Assembly (NCBI RefSeq): GCF_036785885.1
Contig: NC_092323.1
Coordinates: 5,248,501 to 5,312,500, forward strand
Origin: Coffea arabica
Taxonomy: Eukaryota; Streptophyta; Magnoliopsida; Gentianales; Rubiaceae
Reading direction: 5' to 3'
DNA: 64,000 nt
The notes beneath the pieces were generated by a model. It did not search any database and was not told where the DNA came from. It worked only from the letters and a program-made list of their open reading frames with translations. The stretch's first letter is position 1, and every line of letters starts with the position of its first letter. The translations under genes were made by a program, and so were the position numbers. Positions 1 to 10,789 of this stretch are shown piece by piece.

Positions 1-226
1 TTGCACCAACTGATTGTATTCTAGATTTTGTACAAAGAAAAGAGGTAAAGCATGATGGGTTTGTATCTAATTTGTTTTAATAATAATGAATTAAAAGAAC
101 TGCACGAGCGTCGCGAGGATAGAGTAAAGGATGGTCCTTAATTTGTCAGGGGGTTGGGAGATTAAAAAGCCTTATCTAACCAATGAGGTTTTTCTTTTCT
201 TTTTTTTTTTTTTTACACCCTTTGCG

Positions 227-1209
227 AGAATAATTACACTTTGCCCCCTTGAACTTGAACCCCCTGTAACACTTTGCCCCCCCTGAACTCCAAATATGTA
301 TACTTTACCCTTTGTAGTCAACTTTTTTGACAGGGTTAAAAAATATATTTTTCATGAAAATTATATTTTTCATGATCAAAATATCCCTAACTAATTTTTA
401 AATACATATTTCTTTAATAGTTGCCAAATGCATCTAAACACAATTACGCTATGCATTTCGAACTTTTAGCACTAAAATGAATTAGATAATTCACAAAAAA
501 GAAGTCTAGGTGACTCAATGTATTAATCTCAATGCCGATAGCAATACTTATTTTTAATGGAATATAATTAATTAGCGCATTTGGAATAAAATTATTTTCT
601 TATTTTTTTTATTGTAGCACTTTTTATGTGTTTTTATATGAGATAAAAACATGATTAAAAATAAAAATGTATTGAAAAACATATTCAGAGAATTTTTAGT
701 TTTTTTAAATGTAGAGCTCAAACAAAATAAAAAATAAGGTATGAATGCGGTATAAAATTATCAAATAGCATTTTATTGACTCGTAAAAATCTTGTGAAAG
801 TTGCAAGGTAAATGAAAATTACCAAAATGGATCCGTTTAGAATTTAAAGGAAGAAAGATAAACGATGGGAAAACTTGTGTGGATGTTTTAACAATTTTTA
901 AATTCTTTGTTTCTCAGCAATACAATTTTTCAATTCTTTGGTATTATACCATCTTTTATTTTTTAATTTTGTAAGATCATGTGACTTTGTATTTTTTCTA
1001 ATAAGATGTTTCATATTTCAATTAAAAGTATAGTATTATTCTAGAACTATTGTGTAAGGGCATTAATATAATTTTATTAAAATCTTGGATGGAGAATTCA
1101 TCATTAACGTTTGACTAGTCAATGAAGTGGCAAAGTGTATATATGTAAAATTTATGGGGGCAAAGTGTTATAAAAGGTCAAATTTAGGGAGACAAACTGT
1201 AATTAACCC
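227..1209. mobile_element. Non-autonomous MULE-like element with long inverted ends
   Basis: The left end (about 227-350) and right end (about 1090-1209) are inverted copies of one CTTTGCCCCC-rich sequence: the left reads TAATTACACTTTGCCCCC and the right, reversed, TTAATTACAGTTTGTCTCCC. The AT-rich interior of about 700 bp has no coding sequence. Long degenerate inverted ends suit Mutator-like elements. I could not find a clear 9-bp target duplication, so the ends are approximate and the superfamily is inferred. Confidence 0.6.
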
Positions 1210-1547
1210 AAAAAAGAAAGTCCTCTCAGCTATACTGGATTCTCATTTATTATGTAAGTACGTGTCCGAGACTGTGATAGGTCGGCGATTGAAAGGAATA
1301 GTCGTTTTGCTGACTATCATACGCCTGCAATGGTCGTGGAGTCTACAGTCTTCCACATGGAAAAAAATCCAAGCAACATAAGCAATTGAACACTCCTACT
1401 ACTAAGATTATTCATATGATTATTCTAAGGAACTCGAGCGACTCGTGGCTAACTCAACTTTTACCAGTATATTAAACATTGCGCAGCAGTCCCCAAGACT
1501 GCATCAAATCTCCCACAGCGAAGGTTACGCCAAGACATATCAGTAGA
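1210..1547 (+). promoter_or_regulatory. Upstream region of the first CYP76 gene
   Basis: This stretch lies between the MULE-like element and the ATG at 1548 and holds no gene. A TATA-like TATATTAAA is at 1468-1476, about 75 bp before the ATG, which suits a short leader. The frame stays open upstream to a TTG at 1479, but the conserved CYP76 N-terminus begins at the ATG. Confidence 0.4.
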
Positions 1548-3130
1548 ATGGATTATCTGACGGTTGTGCTAGGATTTCTTTTCGCCCTGACATTTCTTCA
1601 GGGCCTGAGTTCTCTATCAAGAAGAAGCAAAAAGCTTCCTCCAGGTCCAACCCCATTGCCTATCTTGGGTAACCTCCACTTACTAGGTGACCAACCCCAC
1701 AAGTCCTTAGCCAAACTCGCCAAGAAACATGGCCCACTTATGAGTCTACAGCTTGGCCAAATCACCACGGTCGTCATCACCTCCGCAGGGATGGCCAAAG
1801 AAGTTCTCCAGAAGCAAGATTTAGCCTTCTCCAGCAGATCAATTCCGGATGCCATCCACGCCCACAGCCAATTCCAATATTCCGTGGTGTGGCTCCCGGT
1901 TGCCTCCCGCTGGAGAAGCCTCCGAAAAATCTTGAACTCCAACATCTTTTCGGGCAACAGGCTGGATGCTAACCAGCACCTGAGGGCTAGGAAGGTTCAG
2001 GAGCTGGTGGCCTATTGCAGGAAGAATTGCCAGAGCGGAGAGGCAGTGGACGTCGGGAGAGCAGCATTCAGGACTTCCCTGAATTTGCTGTCCAACACCC
2101 TTTTCTCTAAGGACTTGACCGACCCTTATTCTGATTCCGCCAAAGAGTTCAAGGACTTGGTGTGGAGCATTATGGTGGAGGCCGGTAAACCTAATATGGT
2201 TGATTTCTTCCCTGTGCTGGAGAAACTCGATCCTCAAGGTATTAGGCGTCGCATGACCATTCATTTTGGGAAGGTGATCAAAATGTTCGGTGACCTGATA
2301 AATGAGAGATTGGAGGATGGCAAGTCCGGAGGTGGAAACAGTGATGTGCTGGATGTCCTGCTCACCACCTGCGAAGAATCTCCCGAAGAGATTGACAGGA
2401 CTCATATCGAGCGCTTGTGCTTGGTTTGTACCACCAAAAACTTATATGAACGGGAAAATTAGGTCCTATCCTTTCTCTCGTTTTGAATTTGTAAGTCTTG
2501 TATTGTTTGTTTACTATCTTACAGGACCTGTTTGTAGCCGGGACGGACACTACTTCGAACACATTGGAATGGGCGATGGCAGAATGTCTCCAGAATCCAG
2601 AGAAAATGAAGAAAGCAAAAGCCGAGCTCGTACAAGTCATCGGAAAAGGGAAGCTAATAGAAGAAGCTGATGTTTCTCGCCTGCCTTACTTGCGATGCAT
2701 TGTCAAAGAGACCTTAAGGTTACATCCACCGGTTCCATTCTTGATTCCACGCCGAGTGGAGCAAGATGTTGAGGTGTGTGGCTACAATGTGCCTAAGAAT
2801 TCGCAAGTGTTAGTGAATGCATGGGCAATTGGCCGTGATGAAACTGTTTGGGAGAACGCTTTGGAATTTAAGCCCGAGAGATTCTTGGAGTCGGAACTTG
2901 ACATCAGGGGCCGAGATTTTGAGCTGATTCCCTTTGGAGCTGGCCGAAGAATCTGCCCAGGTTTGCCATTGGCGGTCAGGATGGTTCCAGTAATGCTTGG
3001 CTCGCTTCTCAATTCATTTGATTGGAAGCTTGAAGGCGGGATTGCACCAAAAGACTTGGACATGGAGGAGAAGTTTGGCATTACACTGCAGAAGGCCCTG
3101 CCCCTTCGAGCCGTGCCAATCAATCTTTGA
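1548..3130 (+). CDS. Cytochrome P450 CYP76 family, geraniol 8-hydroxylase-like (copy A)
   Basis: Two exons, 1548-2423 and 2525-3130, are joined over a 101-bp GT-AG intron and encode 493 aa, normal for CYP76. Seen: an N-terminal hydrophobic anchor (about 1-22), the proline hinge PPGP (31-34), the oxygen-binding helix AGTDTT (297-302) at the start of exon 2, ExxR as ETLR (354-357), PERF (409-412) and the heme loop [11 protein letters not shown] (428-438) with ligand Cys436. The phase-0 intron lies just before the DLFVAGTD block, the usual CYP76 position. Known: many CYP76B enzymes are ER-bound monooxygenases that hydroxylate geraniol at C8 in iridoid synthesis, while others act on other terpenoids or phenols. 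The substrate is therefore inferred. A close same-strand paralogue starts 4.3 kb downstream. The donor, GTTTGT, is weaker than consensus. All key residues are present, so the gene looks functional. Confidence 0.9.
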
Positions 3131-4146
3131 AATTGCGGCCCTCCAAATTGCTCAGAATAAGAAATGGACAAATTTACGACTGTTCATTTGGGTTGGCTGT
3201 GATTGATAATTTATATGAGTTCAAGCTTGTTTATTGTACTACCAACTCTTTTATATCGTCTTTGATGGATGTTCAATAGCTCATGTTAGCAGATTAGAAT
3301 TAATGATAAATGACAGAAAATGCGAGTCTCTTTGTTTTTGGTTTTGCCTTTAAGCTTTTATCCCCACCAGAAGCCCGCAGCTAAAAGAATTGAGGATCCA
3401 ACCATGGTTTGCCGTCGCAGGTTATTGTCGCGGTTGCGATTGTTCCAAATTTGTCGATGCATATCAGTTGAATATCGGGTGATAGGCATATTAAAAATAT
3501 AAAAATTTCCAAAAAAATCTAAAAAAATTACTAAAGTTATAAAATATCATGAAAGGCACAATCGAAAAAAAAATCCGAATCAACTCCGAATTGACTCGAA
3601 TATGTTGACCGATTCTATGCATCACAGATTTGAATCGACCAATATTGATCGAGTCAAAACGGGTCACCACGGATATGGAATTATTCAGAATTTGGATATC
3701 AGTATCATACTGATTCCCTCCATTACCATGGATCCAACTATTGCGTGTTGTGTACTTGACATAATGGAAAGGAGAATATTTACTGGTTGAATCACGCCAT
3801 GATAATTTCTTCTGCAGAAGTTGTACTTGCAGCTACTCTTAGAAAAATGTAGTTGTGTAAATATGAATAGCAGTAATAAGAACAACTAGACAGAAGATAT
3901 GAACACTATAGGCCGCAAAGGTACATGTATGTTTTTCAACAAGCTGAAATATATAATGCTAATCATTAGCATTAAAAAATACTAAAATTTTAATGGGAGT
4001 GCACCTATTCTTCACTTAGTCCGATACAAGTGATTTTTCTCTTTTTGATAAATCAACGTAAGGGCTGAATAATAACCATCTTGAAATGTACCAGTAATTT
4101 GAGCCCATCCGTCATATTAAACAATGTTTAATTCTAAGAAAGTAGT
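3131..4146. other. Spacer after CYP76 copy A
   Basis: It holds the 3' UTR of copy A and then AT-rich DNA. Around 3400-3760 there are repeated TTGAATCGA/GAATTGACTCGA-type words that look like old repeat debris. I see no gene. Confidence 0.5.
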
Positions 4147-7100
4147 TGTTGGGATTCAAACACGAAACAAAAGACTATTAAAATATCAAGTACGTAATAA
4201 TTTAATAACAAATAAGTTACAAATATGAAAGATAAAAGACACACAATATTTAACATGGTTCGACTCCATCATTGAACCTACCTCCACAGAGAGAAAATTT
4301 GTTATTTATTATGAAAGAAAAATTCTATACAAGAATACAATGTAAAATCAAGTCTAACTCTTGTATACTATTTCTCATCTCTCACTCCATATATAAGATT
4401 ACATGTCGCATTATATGTTCTTTGTGTATCACTTTGTACTATGCCAACTCACATATTTATAGATAATATTATTAGGCTAAAAATCAAATAATAACAGAAA
4501 AATAATGTTAATTCCTAAACTTATACAGAATATAAAATAACTTATAAATTCTAAACAAAATAGAAAATTTATTAGCTACTATTTTAAGTAACAAAATTCA
4601 ATTAAAAAACTAATTACTTCCACACAAAATAAAAAAAACATGTCTAAAAGAAATTAAACTAATTTCCTAATAAATCTCTATCTTGGGAAATATTTCTTTT
4701 AGCAACTATATCAAATAATATGGTACTAAATTACACATTCGAATCAATACAGTTCTGACATCTAATTGATTCAATTGGCAAATGAATATGTGCAGTTATT
4801 TTGAATCTAACCTCCTGTTGATTGGTGAGAAGGTGCCTTAATTCACCATCTCTCTTTGCAAGATTTTTTCTCATCACAATTTGCAATTTAGGATTCCCAT
4901 CTGTGAATTCTATTTCTATCAATTGAGGCAATCAACTAGTAAAATCATCACATTTCTTCCTATTCTTAGGACTGTATCACCATATGTGATTTCTAAGACT
5001 ACACTTGCGATATAAATTCGTAACCATATAAGTTTTCCGACATTTGAAAATTAGACTTTTTTTATTTCTTTAGAATATATGCCACATCACCTAAAGAACA
5101 TAATTCGAATCTAAAAATTATTTGGGATGAAATATCAACCGTTGGAATTATGAGAATATCTCCACTGATTCATTTCCAAAATCAATATTGAATTTCACTT
5201 TTTTCTTGACTCTTAGATTACTTGTCTAAATTCACCATCAAATGTTTTTATACTTTTCGACTTTTCATCCTTCATCATCAATGTTTCTTGTCAAACCCTT
5301 GAAACAAAATATGTCACCCATAAAATTGTTCAATTGGTAAGAGTCACCAATCCACTTAATTTCAATAGTCAACCAGAATCCAACCATAAACCCCGCTCTG
5401 ATACCAGTTTGTTGGGATCTAAATACAGAATAAATGACTATTAAAATATTAAGTATACAATAATTTAAGATAAAAACATTCAAAACGTCCCTCACATTTT
5501 GTACCTTCACTTTTAAAATTATAATTTTATGTCCCTTACAAATTTATATTAATCAAATTTGAACTCTACCTAGATTTTCGACTAGTTTTTTTTGTCGAAA
5601 TTCATCACATGCATTGCATGTGATCATTTTTTAGGGACAAAATTGTTAAATCAAATTTTATATAATCTGATTTATAGTCTCTTATATTTCATAAATTGAA
5701 TTATTACGTCTCTCATATTTTATAAAATAAAATTTTTCATCTCTCATTGATCATGTGTACAAATAATTTTTTTAAAATCTATGTATATATATTTGATTTC
5801 ACATGAATAATACGAATAGCATGTAATATATCTCTATTTGATTTCACTTAAACAGACTAGTTGTAATTGTACATATGTTATTCAATACATATGTACATTG
5901 ATTTAAATCTAATAATTTTGTTTTAAACTCATATATATATTTATTTAATTTCATCATGTAAATCTATTCAATATTTGTGATCATTTTTCTTTTGCTAATA
6001 ATTTATTTATTGAGTTATATAGTAAGACCATCTAATAATCGGTTCTAATTCAAATTCTATAGTCATGCTAACAAATTGCAATTTAAATTTAAAATTTTTA
6101 CTGATCGCTTTTAAGATCAACAATTGAATTTCTTACCTTGTAGTTGTTTTATAATTTGAAAGTGTCAATCACTTATTTCTTTTTGTTATACTTTTTTGTT
6201 TATTTTTCTGTCCAAATTTAATTCGATATAAACATTTGATAATATTTAGGATTAAATATCTTTTTTATTTTTAATTTTTGAGTAAAAGAAAATGAATACG
6301 AGTGAAAAACTAACAATTTTTTGAAATTCATGTATATCTCTATTTAATTTTATTTGAACAGTATGTTCAGGTGAAATCAAATAGAGATATATTTCATACT
6401 ATTCGTATTATTTAACTGAAATTAAATAAATATATACATGAGTTTTTTAAAAAAAGTTATTCATATACACGATCAATGAAGGATGAAAAAATTTATTTTA
6501 TAAAAATGTAAGAGATGAAAATTTTTATTTTATAAAATATGGGGGATGAAATAATTCATTTTGTGAAATGTGAGGGATAAAAAATTTTATTTTGGGAAGT
6601 GAGGTACTATGAATCGGGTTATGTAAATTTTGATTTGATAATTTTGTCTTTCAAAAATGATTACGTGCAAGACACGTGGTGGATTCCGATAAAAAACTAG
6701 TCGAAAATCTAGATAGGAATTAAATTTGACCAATATAAATTTATAAGGAACGTAAAAGTACACTTTCAAAAGTGAAAGATAAAAAAAGTCATTTTGCAAA
6801 ACGTGAGGGATGTTTTAAACGATTTTCCATAATTTAATGATAAATAAGTCACAAGTATGAAAGATAAATGATATTCAATATTTAACGTGGTTCGATTTCA
6901 TCATTGAATCTACATCCATAGAAAGAAAATGTATTCTTTATTATGAGAAAAAAATCTTATATAAGAATACAACTTAAATCCAAATCTAACTCCTATATAC
7001 CATCTTTATCTGTCAAGAACCATCTTTTACCCCATGTATAAGGTTACATGTCACTCTCGTATGTTTTTTGCGTATTCCTTGTATACCACTTTATAGTATA

Positions 7101-7322
7101 TCAATCCATCTATTTATACAAAATATTATTTGACCAAAAACTAAATAATAATAGAAAATCAATGTTAATTCTTACACTTATATAAAATAGGAAATAACTT
7201 TTAAATCCTAAAAAAAAAATTTTTGGGGTACTATTTTAAATAACTAAAATTAATTAAAAAAATAGTTACCTTCATATAAAATAAAAAATATGTTTTAAAA
7301 AAATTAAGCCAATTTCCTAACA
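4147..7322 (-). mobile_element. Old Ty1/Copia-type LTR element remnant, short and non-coding
   Basis: Two related LTRs flank a short interior. The left LTR is 4147-4672 (about 526 bp). The right LTR is 5410-7322 and is split by a MULE at 5469-6828; without it the LTR is about 544 bp. In minus orientation the LTRs run TGTTAGGAAATTGG to ATCCCAACA, the TG...CA form. A primer-binding site matching initiator tRNA-Met (TGGTATCAGAGC on the minus strand) is at 5395-5406, next to the right LTR, which fixes orientation and Copia class. The 737-bp interior carries no recognisable gag or pol, so it is a deletion derivative or a TRIM-like miniature. The LTRs have diverged widely, so the insertion is old. 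It is a fossil. Confidence 0.8.
5469..6828. mobile_element. Non-autonomous MULE inserted in the Copia LTR
   Basis: This 1,360-bp element has inverted ends of roughly 400 bp or more. The left end contains CGTCCCTCACATTTTG and the right end, reversed, CATCCCTCACGTTTTG, and the similarity runs inward past a shared TAGATTTTCGACTAGTTTTT block. It is flanked by a perfect 9-bp direct repeat, ATAATTTAA, at 5460-5468 and 6829-6837. The unoccupied left LTR has the same sequence once. A 9-bp duplication is the Mutator hallmark. No transposase is visible. It is younger than the LTR it interrupts. Confidence 0.88.
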
Positions 7323-7471
7323 GCAGCTTCTGTCTTCTTCGTAGACTTTTCTGGCTGCGCTGTTTCGGCAGACTTACATAGACAAAAATCCTGAATCATG
7401 TGGCTTATATCAAAGCTTGAAGTTCAAAATATCGCAAACTTCAGATTTCTGCTCTGAGTTTGAGAGGAAGA
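7323..7471 (+). promoter_or_regulatory. Proximal upstream region of CYP76 copy B
   Basis: Only 149 bp separate the end of the Copia LTR from the ATG at 7472. A weak TATA-like TTATATC is near 7403. Most upstream control of this copy must therefore lie in or beyond transposon-derived DNA, unlike copy A. Confidence 0.4.
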
Positions 7472-9637
7472 ATGGATAGCCTGATGGTTGTTCTAGTGTC
7501 ACTGCTGTCCTTGACTTTGATCAAGGGCCTGAGTTCACTAGCAAAACGAGCCAAAAGGCATCCTCCTGGACCAACACCTTTGCCCCTAATTGGAAACCTC
7601 CACTTGCTTGGTGATCTCCCTCACCAGTCCTTAGCCAAGCTCGCTAAAATCCATGGCCCCGTCATGAGCCTAAAACTTGGCCAGTTAACCACAGTCGTCA
7701 TTTCTTCATCAAGCATGGCCAGAGAAGTTCTTCAAAAGAAAGACTTGGCCTTCTCCAGCAGATCAATTTCTGATGCAGTCCATGCACACAATCATTCCCA
7801 CTATTCTGTGGTGTGGCTACCTGTCGCTTCTCGGTGGAGAAGCCTTCGCAGAATCATGAACTCCAACATGTTTTCAGCCAACAGTCTTGATGCTAACCAG
7901 CACTTGAGGTGCAGAAAGGTCCAGGAGCTGGTTGACTGTTGCCAAAAGAATTGCCAAACTGGTGAGGCAGTGGATATTGGCAGAGCAGGATTTATGACTT
8001 CCTTGAATTTGCTGTCCAATACCATTTTCTCTAAGGACTTGGCCGATCCATATTCTGATACTGCAAAAGAATTCAAGGACTTAGTTTGGGATATCATGGT
8101 GGAAGCCGGCAAGCCCAACCTGGTTGATTTCTTCCCTCTACTTAAAAAGTTTGATCCTCAGGGAGTCAGGCGCCGCATGTCCGTTCATTTTGAGAAGGTA
8201 TTGAAATTGTTTGAGGGTCTAATAAATGAAAGATTGGAGAATGAAAATTCTGGAGACGAAGGGCGTGACGTGCTTGATGAGCTGCTTACTACGAGTGAAG
8301 AATCTTCCCAGGAGTTTGACAGGATTCATATGGTGCACATGTTCTTGGTCAGTACTCTTTTTTTTCTTCTTTTTTTTTTCTCGGAAACGTTAGAAGGTCT
8401 TGGTCAGTACTCTTCTTAGTCCTTTTTTTTTTTGCAATAATTACAATTATACAACTTATTCTATGCTAATCTACAGGGAGAGGAGCCCAAGAAAATTTGT
8501 GAGTAAGGGATTAATAGATATACAGACCTGATTTAATCAAACGAGTGCTATGACACCACTCTTAAATTTTTATTACAGATGAAATTTAATCCCCCAACTA
8601 CAAAGAAGGACAAATCCCTCTCTATGACCACTGAGCCAAGGTCAATGGTTCTTTCTGGCTTGTCTGGACTCTTGTTGATTCCATGTCTTCCTTAGTGGGC
8701 TTATTGCTTTGCGTTGAATACTCGACTTTCTATGCAAATTAATTTTTTTATACCAAATCAAATCATATCGATATCCCACTTTTGACTTCTGTCCCTAACA
8801 GTTGGTAGAAGGCAAAAGCCTGATTATGATCGATTACTTTTTTTTTTCTTTATTGAGATCGATTACTGGATTACTTGTTTGAATGCACAAGTGTCCCCAT
8901 ATTTAATTGTTTAATCCGCAGCTAAGTAATGCAACGCAGTGTGAATATCAGTATCATTGCGCTCTCTGCATGAGAAGTTCTAGCGATTTTTATTGCAAAA
9001 TTTTCTCACGCAGCAATTATATATGTTACAGGACCTATTTGTAGCAGGGACAGATACAACGTCAAGCACATTAGAGTGGGCAATGACAGAGTTACTCAAA
9101 AATCCAGAGAAAATGAGGAAAGCCCAAGCTGAGATTGCAGGAGGCATTGGCAAAGGCAAGGCAATAGAGGAAGCCGACGTTGCTCGCCTGCCTTACTTGC
9201 AATGTATCGTGAAAGAAACCTTAAGGATTCATCCGCCAGTTCCATTCTTGATTCCGCGCAGAGTGGAACAGGATGTTGAACTGTGTGGCTACAACGTGCC
9301 TAAGGGATCTCAAGTGCTAGTGAACGCATGGGCCATTTGCCGTGATGAAATAGTTTGGGAGAATGCTTTGGTATTCAAGCCAGAGAGGTTCTTGGAATCG
9401 GAAATAGATATCCGGGGGCGAGATTTTGAGCTGATTCCTTTTGGTGCTGGGCGAAGAATATGTCCAGGACTATCATTGGCAGCTAGGGCAGTTCCGGTAA
9501 TGCTCGGTTCGCTGCTAAATTCGTTCGATTGGAAACTTGAAGGGGGCAATACGCCAAAGGACTTGGACATGGAGGAAAAGTATGGCATTACATTGCAAAA
9601 GGCACTTCCCTTGCGAGCTGTCCCACTCCCTCTCTGA
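7472..9637 (+). CDS. Cytochrome P450 CYP76 family, geraniol 8-hydroxylase-like (copy B)
   Basis: Exons 7472-8347 and 9032-9637 encode 493 aa, with exon lengths identical to copy A (876 and 606 bp), so the pair is a tandem duplication. The ATG at 7472 is preferred to the in-frame TTG at 7460 because it opens the conserved MDSLMVV anchor. Seen at the same positions as in copy A: PPGP, AGTDTT (297-302), ETLR (354-357), PERF and [11 protein letters not shown] with Cys436. Role and location are expected to match copy A: an ER-anchored monooxygenase acting on a monoterpenol or related substrate. The 684-bp intron is much longer than copy A's 101 bp. A near copy of the donor region (TTGGTCAGTACTCTT) recurs 55 bp into it, and use of that second donor would shift the frame. 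Substrate is inferred from family resemblance only. Confidence 0.9.
8478..8650 (-). mobile_element. Possible tRNA-derived SINE in the CYP76-B intron
   Basis: On the minus strand, near 8638-8628, TTGGCTCAGTGG matches a pol III A-box (TRGCNNAGTGG). The stretch is absent from copy A's short intron. I cannot place a clear B-box, tail or target duplication, so the element type and its ends are tentative. Confidence 0.3.
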
Positions 9638-10789
9638 GTTCTGATGTTCCAAATCCCAGCGAGCTCAAAATAAGGCCACCACAATGTGAACATGATGATT
9701 TAATTGGCAGGCTACCGATGTTGATGTAGATTATCTGAAATCTTGCAGCTTGTTTGCTAGTCATTTTCCTATGAATAACGAGTGGTAAAACTATTATACA
9801 ATCATCTAGGAGGGAAACTGTCAATGAGTTTTCGTTGTTTATTCTGGTGTAGCATCCCTTATCTTGCCCTCCCAAATAAAGGTTTGCATTATTCAGCGAC
9901 AATTGATTCCTTGCCCTTCTTGCTAAAGAGTTGATTTCCCAGACATTCAGATGAAAGAAAACAAATTAATTACTTTTACATTTCCCCCATCTTGAAAACT
10001 AAATACGACTGATCACATCTTAATTACTTTTGGGCTTAACAACAACAAACTTTATAGAAGAAATACTGAAGGATTACCAATCTAATTGCTGAAATGTCGA
10101 GCAGAACTACCAAGGTTAGGCGTAGTCAAGCTTGTATCTATTTTATTTACTTTGTAATAGGCTTGTAGATGCAAATAAACAAAAGCGTGACGTACTCATG
10201 GCTGTAACCAAATAGTGGACCTCGGTTGTAAATATAGACGAATCACTTCCTTTCAGTATAAATATAGCAGACGGCAAGAATGAACCGAGCACCCAAAGAA
10301 CAAAACATTTCCTTAGACGCAATTGGGATCTAGCGGCAATGAGATAAGTGCCGGAAGTAGATATGACACCAAACTGAAGATGTCTCTTTCATAATATATT
10401 TACGAGTTTACAAGAAACTAAAAGACTACAAAGCTGACAAATATGAACAGCTACTAGTTAGGCGCCCAAGAAGGGCGTATTGAAATCAACAGCTTTAAGG
10501 TAAACCTGAGATATAGACACACCAGGCAACGCGGATCTTGCCAGATAATTGTTCTGTAGCACTGGGTGTCATATTCTCAAAAGAAGAAATGGCAGACAAA
10601 TTATATGATTCAAGAAAAGTATGGAAGAGGGGATATCTAATTGATTGGCAATGGTAAGTACATAAAAATCACTTCTCTGAAGGCATGTAAACCACTGTAG
10701 GACATGGATATTCACACCATCAGATATCAGCAATCATTTGCACCTTACAAAGTAAATATTACGCTCATCCAGCTTGAAGGCATTGCTAA
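9638..10789. other. Spacer between convergent CYP76-B and ATG101
   Basis: It contains the 3' UTR of CYP76-B and, at its right side, probably the 3' UTR of ATG101. No other gene or clear repeat is seen. Confidence 0.5.

Noticed and set aside
1479-1547. In-frame extension of CYP76-A to an upstream TTG
   Set aside because: It begins with a non-ATG codon, and the hydrophobic anchor typical of CYP76 starts at the ATG at 1548.
4673-5394. Coding potential in the interior of the Copia remnant
   Set aside because: No gag, integrase or reverse-transcriptase signature is visible. It is treated as a non-coding fossil.
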